In this document: one piece after another, positions 62,395 through 64,000 of the stretch
Layout: every line of letters starts with the position of its first letter
Numbering within the stretch: position 1 is the first letter of the stretch
Program-made: the position numbers and the translations under genes
Notes under the pieces: generated by a model
What the model was told of the DNA's origin: nothing
Seen by the model: the letters and a program-made list of their open reading frames with translations, nothing else
Database searches by the model: none
Origin: an uncultured Collinsella sp.
GTDB taxonomy: Bacteria; Actinomycetota; Coriobacteriia; Coriobacteriales; Coriobacteriaceae
DNA length: 64,000 bases
Assembly (NCBI GenBank): GCA_902491765.1
Contig: CABUIY010000003.1
Location: forward strand, 1-64,000
Reading direction: 5' to 3'

Positions 62395-63301
62395 CGTGGG
62401 CTACTCCTTCAAAGAGGCAATCAGCCACTTCTTCCGTAACTGGACTACCTCGCTCGGCGCCGTCATCACGATCTTCCTTTCGCTGTTTATCATCGGCCTG
62501 TTCATCATGGGCTCTGCGATGCTGAACTCCGTGATCGGCACCGTCGAGGATCAGGTTGTCATCAACGCGTTCATTAGTGATGACGCCGATCAGGCCGATG
62601 TTCAGGCTTTTGAGGCCGAGCTTAAGACGTGGAATAACGTCAAGTCCGTGACCTATAAGGACAAGGACGACGCGCTGGCCGAGTATACGAGCAAGATGTC
62701 GGGCAACGCCGACGCCACCATGAGCGCGCTCGATGGCCAGAACCCGCTGCCGGCTTCCTTCGCTATTGAGATGGACGATCCGTCCAAGGTCGAGAGCACG
62801 GCAAAGAAGCTCAAGAAGGATGCCGATTTCCAGAAGATCGCGGATGACGGCGACGTCAACGCGAGCGTGCTGTACGGCCAGGAGGAAGTGAGCCGCCTGT
62901 TCCAGGTGACCAACTACATCCGCATCGCCGCCGTGGTGCTCGTTGGTCTTCTGACCTTTATCGCATTCATCTTCATCAACAACACGATTCGCCTGTCCAT
63001 CACGGCGCGTCGTCGTGAGATTGCGATTATGCGTCTGGTCGGCGCCAGCAACGGCTTCATTCGTGGCCCGTTTATCACCGAGGGCGTGCTGCAGGCCATT
63101 TTGGGCTCGCTGCTTTCCATCGGCGTTCTGGAGCTGCTGCGCAATCTGATGATTCCGCGTCTGCAGGAGAGCATCGGCTGGATGTCGTTTGCCCTGCCGA
63201 TGCAGTACTACCTGGTGACCTATGCTGCGCTGATTCTGGTCGGTGTGATTATCGGTCTCTTTGGTTCTGCCATCGCCATGCGCCGCTACCTGCGCGTGTA
63301 G
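62381..63301 (+). CDS. ftsX: FtsX cell-division permease-like protein
   Basis: 306 residues. N-terminal membrane helix (TSLGAVITIFLSLFIIGLFIMG), an extracellular loop domain (about 50-185), and three C-terminal helices with RLSITARRREIAIMRLVGAS. It transmits FtsE ATPase state to wall hydrolases. Ends before a terminator. Confidence 0.94.
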   Translation: MAPTNVGYSFKEAISHFFRNWTTSLGAVITIFLSLFIIGLFIMGSAMLNSVIGTVEDQVVINAFISDDADQADVQAFEAELKTWNNVKSVTYKDKDDALAEYTSKMSGNADATMSALDGQNPLPASFAIEMDDPSKVESTAKKLKKDADFQKIADDGDVNASVLYGQEEVSRLFQVTNYIRIAAVVLVGLLTFIAFIFINNTIRLSITARRREIAIMRLVGASNGFIRGPFITEGVLQAILGSLLSIGVLELLRNLMIPRLQESIGWMSFALPMQYYLVTYAALILVGVIIGLFGSAIAMRRYLRV

Positions 63302-63326
63302 GCATGCTTGGAATTCATCCCTTCCA

Positions 63327-63359
63327 ACGGGTCGTCTCTTATGGGGCGGCCCGTTTTTT
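63327..63359 (+). terminator. Intrinsic terminator of ftsEX
   Basis: ACGGGTCG pairs with CGGCCCGT (one U-G), then five to six T's. Confidence 0.85.
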
Positions 63360-63436
63360 GATCCCTAGGGGACGGCAGGAAAGCGAATCATTTGGGTAGA
63401 CTCTTTGGAGTTCGCAATCGATAGTTAGGAGGCGCC

Positions 63437-64000
63437 ATGGGGCGCAATAACAAGCATAAGCGTGGGGCTCGCAATCAGCGCGGGCCGGTGCGCAGCGAAC
63501 GCCGTCCGAGCCTGACCGGGCGCGTGCAGCTCCATGAGCATAGCGCCTACGTTGTAACCGAAAACGGCGACTACAAGGTCATGGGCCGCGGTAAGCGCGA
63601 GATCATGGATGGCGATACCGTTGCCGTGAGCATTAAGAACAGCCCGCACGGTGAGCGGCGCGCCGTGATCGAAAGCGTGGTTGAGCGTGCAGCCATAAGC
63701 GTGGTGGGCACGTACCAGACCGCCGGTCCGCTCGGTGTGATCGAGCCGCTCGATTCGCGTCTGAAGGCCGACTTCTTCATTCTGCCCGAGGATACCTCGG
63801 CGGATCGTCTGGGTGTCCACCCGGGTGATGCTGTTGTCGCGCGCATTTTGACCTACCCGACGCGCCTGGAATCGGGTACCGTGACGATCGAGCGCCGCAT
63901 TGGCGGAGATGACGCGCCCGATTTGGGCGTTCAATATGTGATGGCGCGTTACGGCTATACCGATAGCTATCCCGAGGCCGCGCTGGACGAGGCCGAGGGG
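63437..64000 (+). CDS. rnr: Ribonuclease R, N-terminal part
   Basis: 188 residues visible, cut by the window edge. Start ATG 63437 follows TAGGAGG. A basic N-terminus is followed by the OB cold-shock domain (LTGRVQLHEHSAYVVTENGDYKV, IMDGDTVAVSI) and a second CSD (GTYQTAGPLGVIEPLDSRLKADFFI). The catalytic RNB domain lies beyond the window. It degrades structured RNA and works in tmRNA quality control. Confidence 0.9.
   Translation, partial: MGRNNKHKRGARNQRGPVRSERRPSLTGRVQLHEHSAYVVTENGDYKVMGRGKREIMDGDTVAVSIKNSPHGERRAVIESVVERAAISVVGTYQTAGPLGVIEPLDSRLKADFFILPEDTSADRLGVHPGDAVVARILTYPTRLESGTVTIERRIGGDDAPDLGVQYVMARYGYTDSYPEAALDEAEG

Overview
The window reads as chromosomal DNA of a high-GC, anaerobic gut actinobacterium of the Coriobacteriia, most likely Collinsella or a close relative. 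This rests on the ribosomal gene order, the secA-prfB and ftsE-ftsX-rnr linkages, a split transketolase, and a selenium-linked purine catabolism cluster. Genus is inferred from gene content and codon use; no 16S rRNA or tRNA gene was found.

Region 1 (1-10.3 kb) and region 3 (17.1-28.0 kb) are two halves of one anaerobic purine (xanthine/uric acid) degradation system. The first half has a YheO-type regulator (cut by the window edge), an NCS2 purine permease, SsnA aminohydrolase, the YgfK flavin/Fe-S oxidoreductase, a four-cluster ferredoxin and a fused 2Fe-2S/molybdopterin XdhD-like dehydrogenase. The second half has a second YheO-type regulator diverging from ygeX, ygeY, ygeW, carbamate kinase, a MocA-like cytidylyltransferase, hydantoinase HyuA, YqeC, YqeB and an XdhC-family factor. 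Together they would import a purine, oxidise or reduce it at a selenium-dependent molybdenum centre, open the rings, cleave the diaminopropionate-type intermediate and recover ATP from carbamoyl phosphate. An adenine deaminase at 47.0 kb could feed adenine into the same route.

Region 2 (10.3-17.1 kb) is an accessory island separating the halves. It holds three arrays of degenerate ~49-nt hairpins at a ~62-nt period. These bracket an AbiEi-like/nuclease fusion gene and an ATPase with a C-terminal nuclease-like domain. Next come a candidate type I toxin-antitoxin pair (41-aa hydrophobic peptide with a convergent antisense RNA), a second small-RNA-like unit, a DnaQ-like exonuclease and two uncharacterised proteins.

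Region 4 (28.3-39.0 kb) is the distal spc operon plus the alpha operon: rplE, rpsZ, rpsH, rplF, rplR, rpsE, rpmD, rplO, secY, adk, map, infA, rpmJ, rpsM, rpsK, rpsD, rpoA, rplQ, then truA. The S10 operon and rplN/rplX are not upstream; rplE follows the xdhC-type gene directly.

Region 5 (39-64 kb) is housekeeping: a glycosyltransferase, argR, a class A PBP, a U32 peptidase-like protein, tyrS, ade, two Cof-type phosphatases, citrate synthase, an ACT protein, rpmE, secA, prfB, a YitT-family protein, transketolase halves, ftsE, ftsX and the start of rnr. Several intergenic palindromic elements recur: a 67-bp hairpin in three copies, a 46-bp inverted pair around one Cof gene, and a single 122-bp inverted repeat before ftsE. 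Unusual proteins include RF2 with SPT in place of SPF, FtsE with a ~170-residue N-terminal extension, and L31 and L17 with alanine-rich tails.
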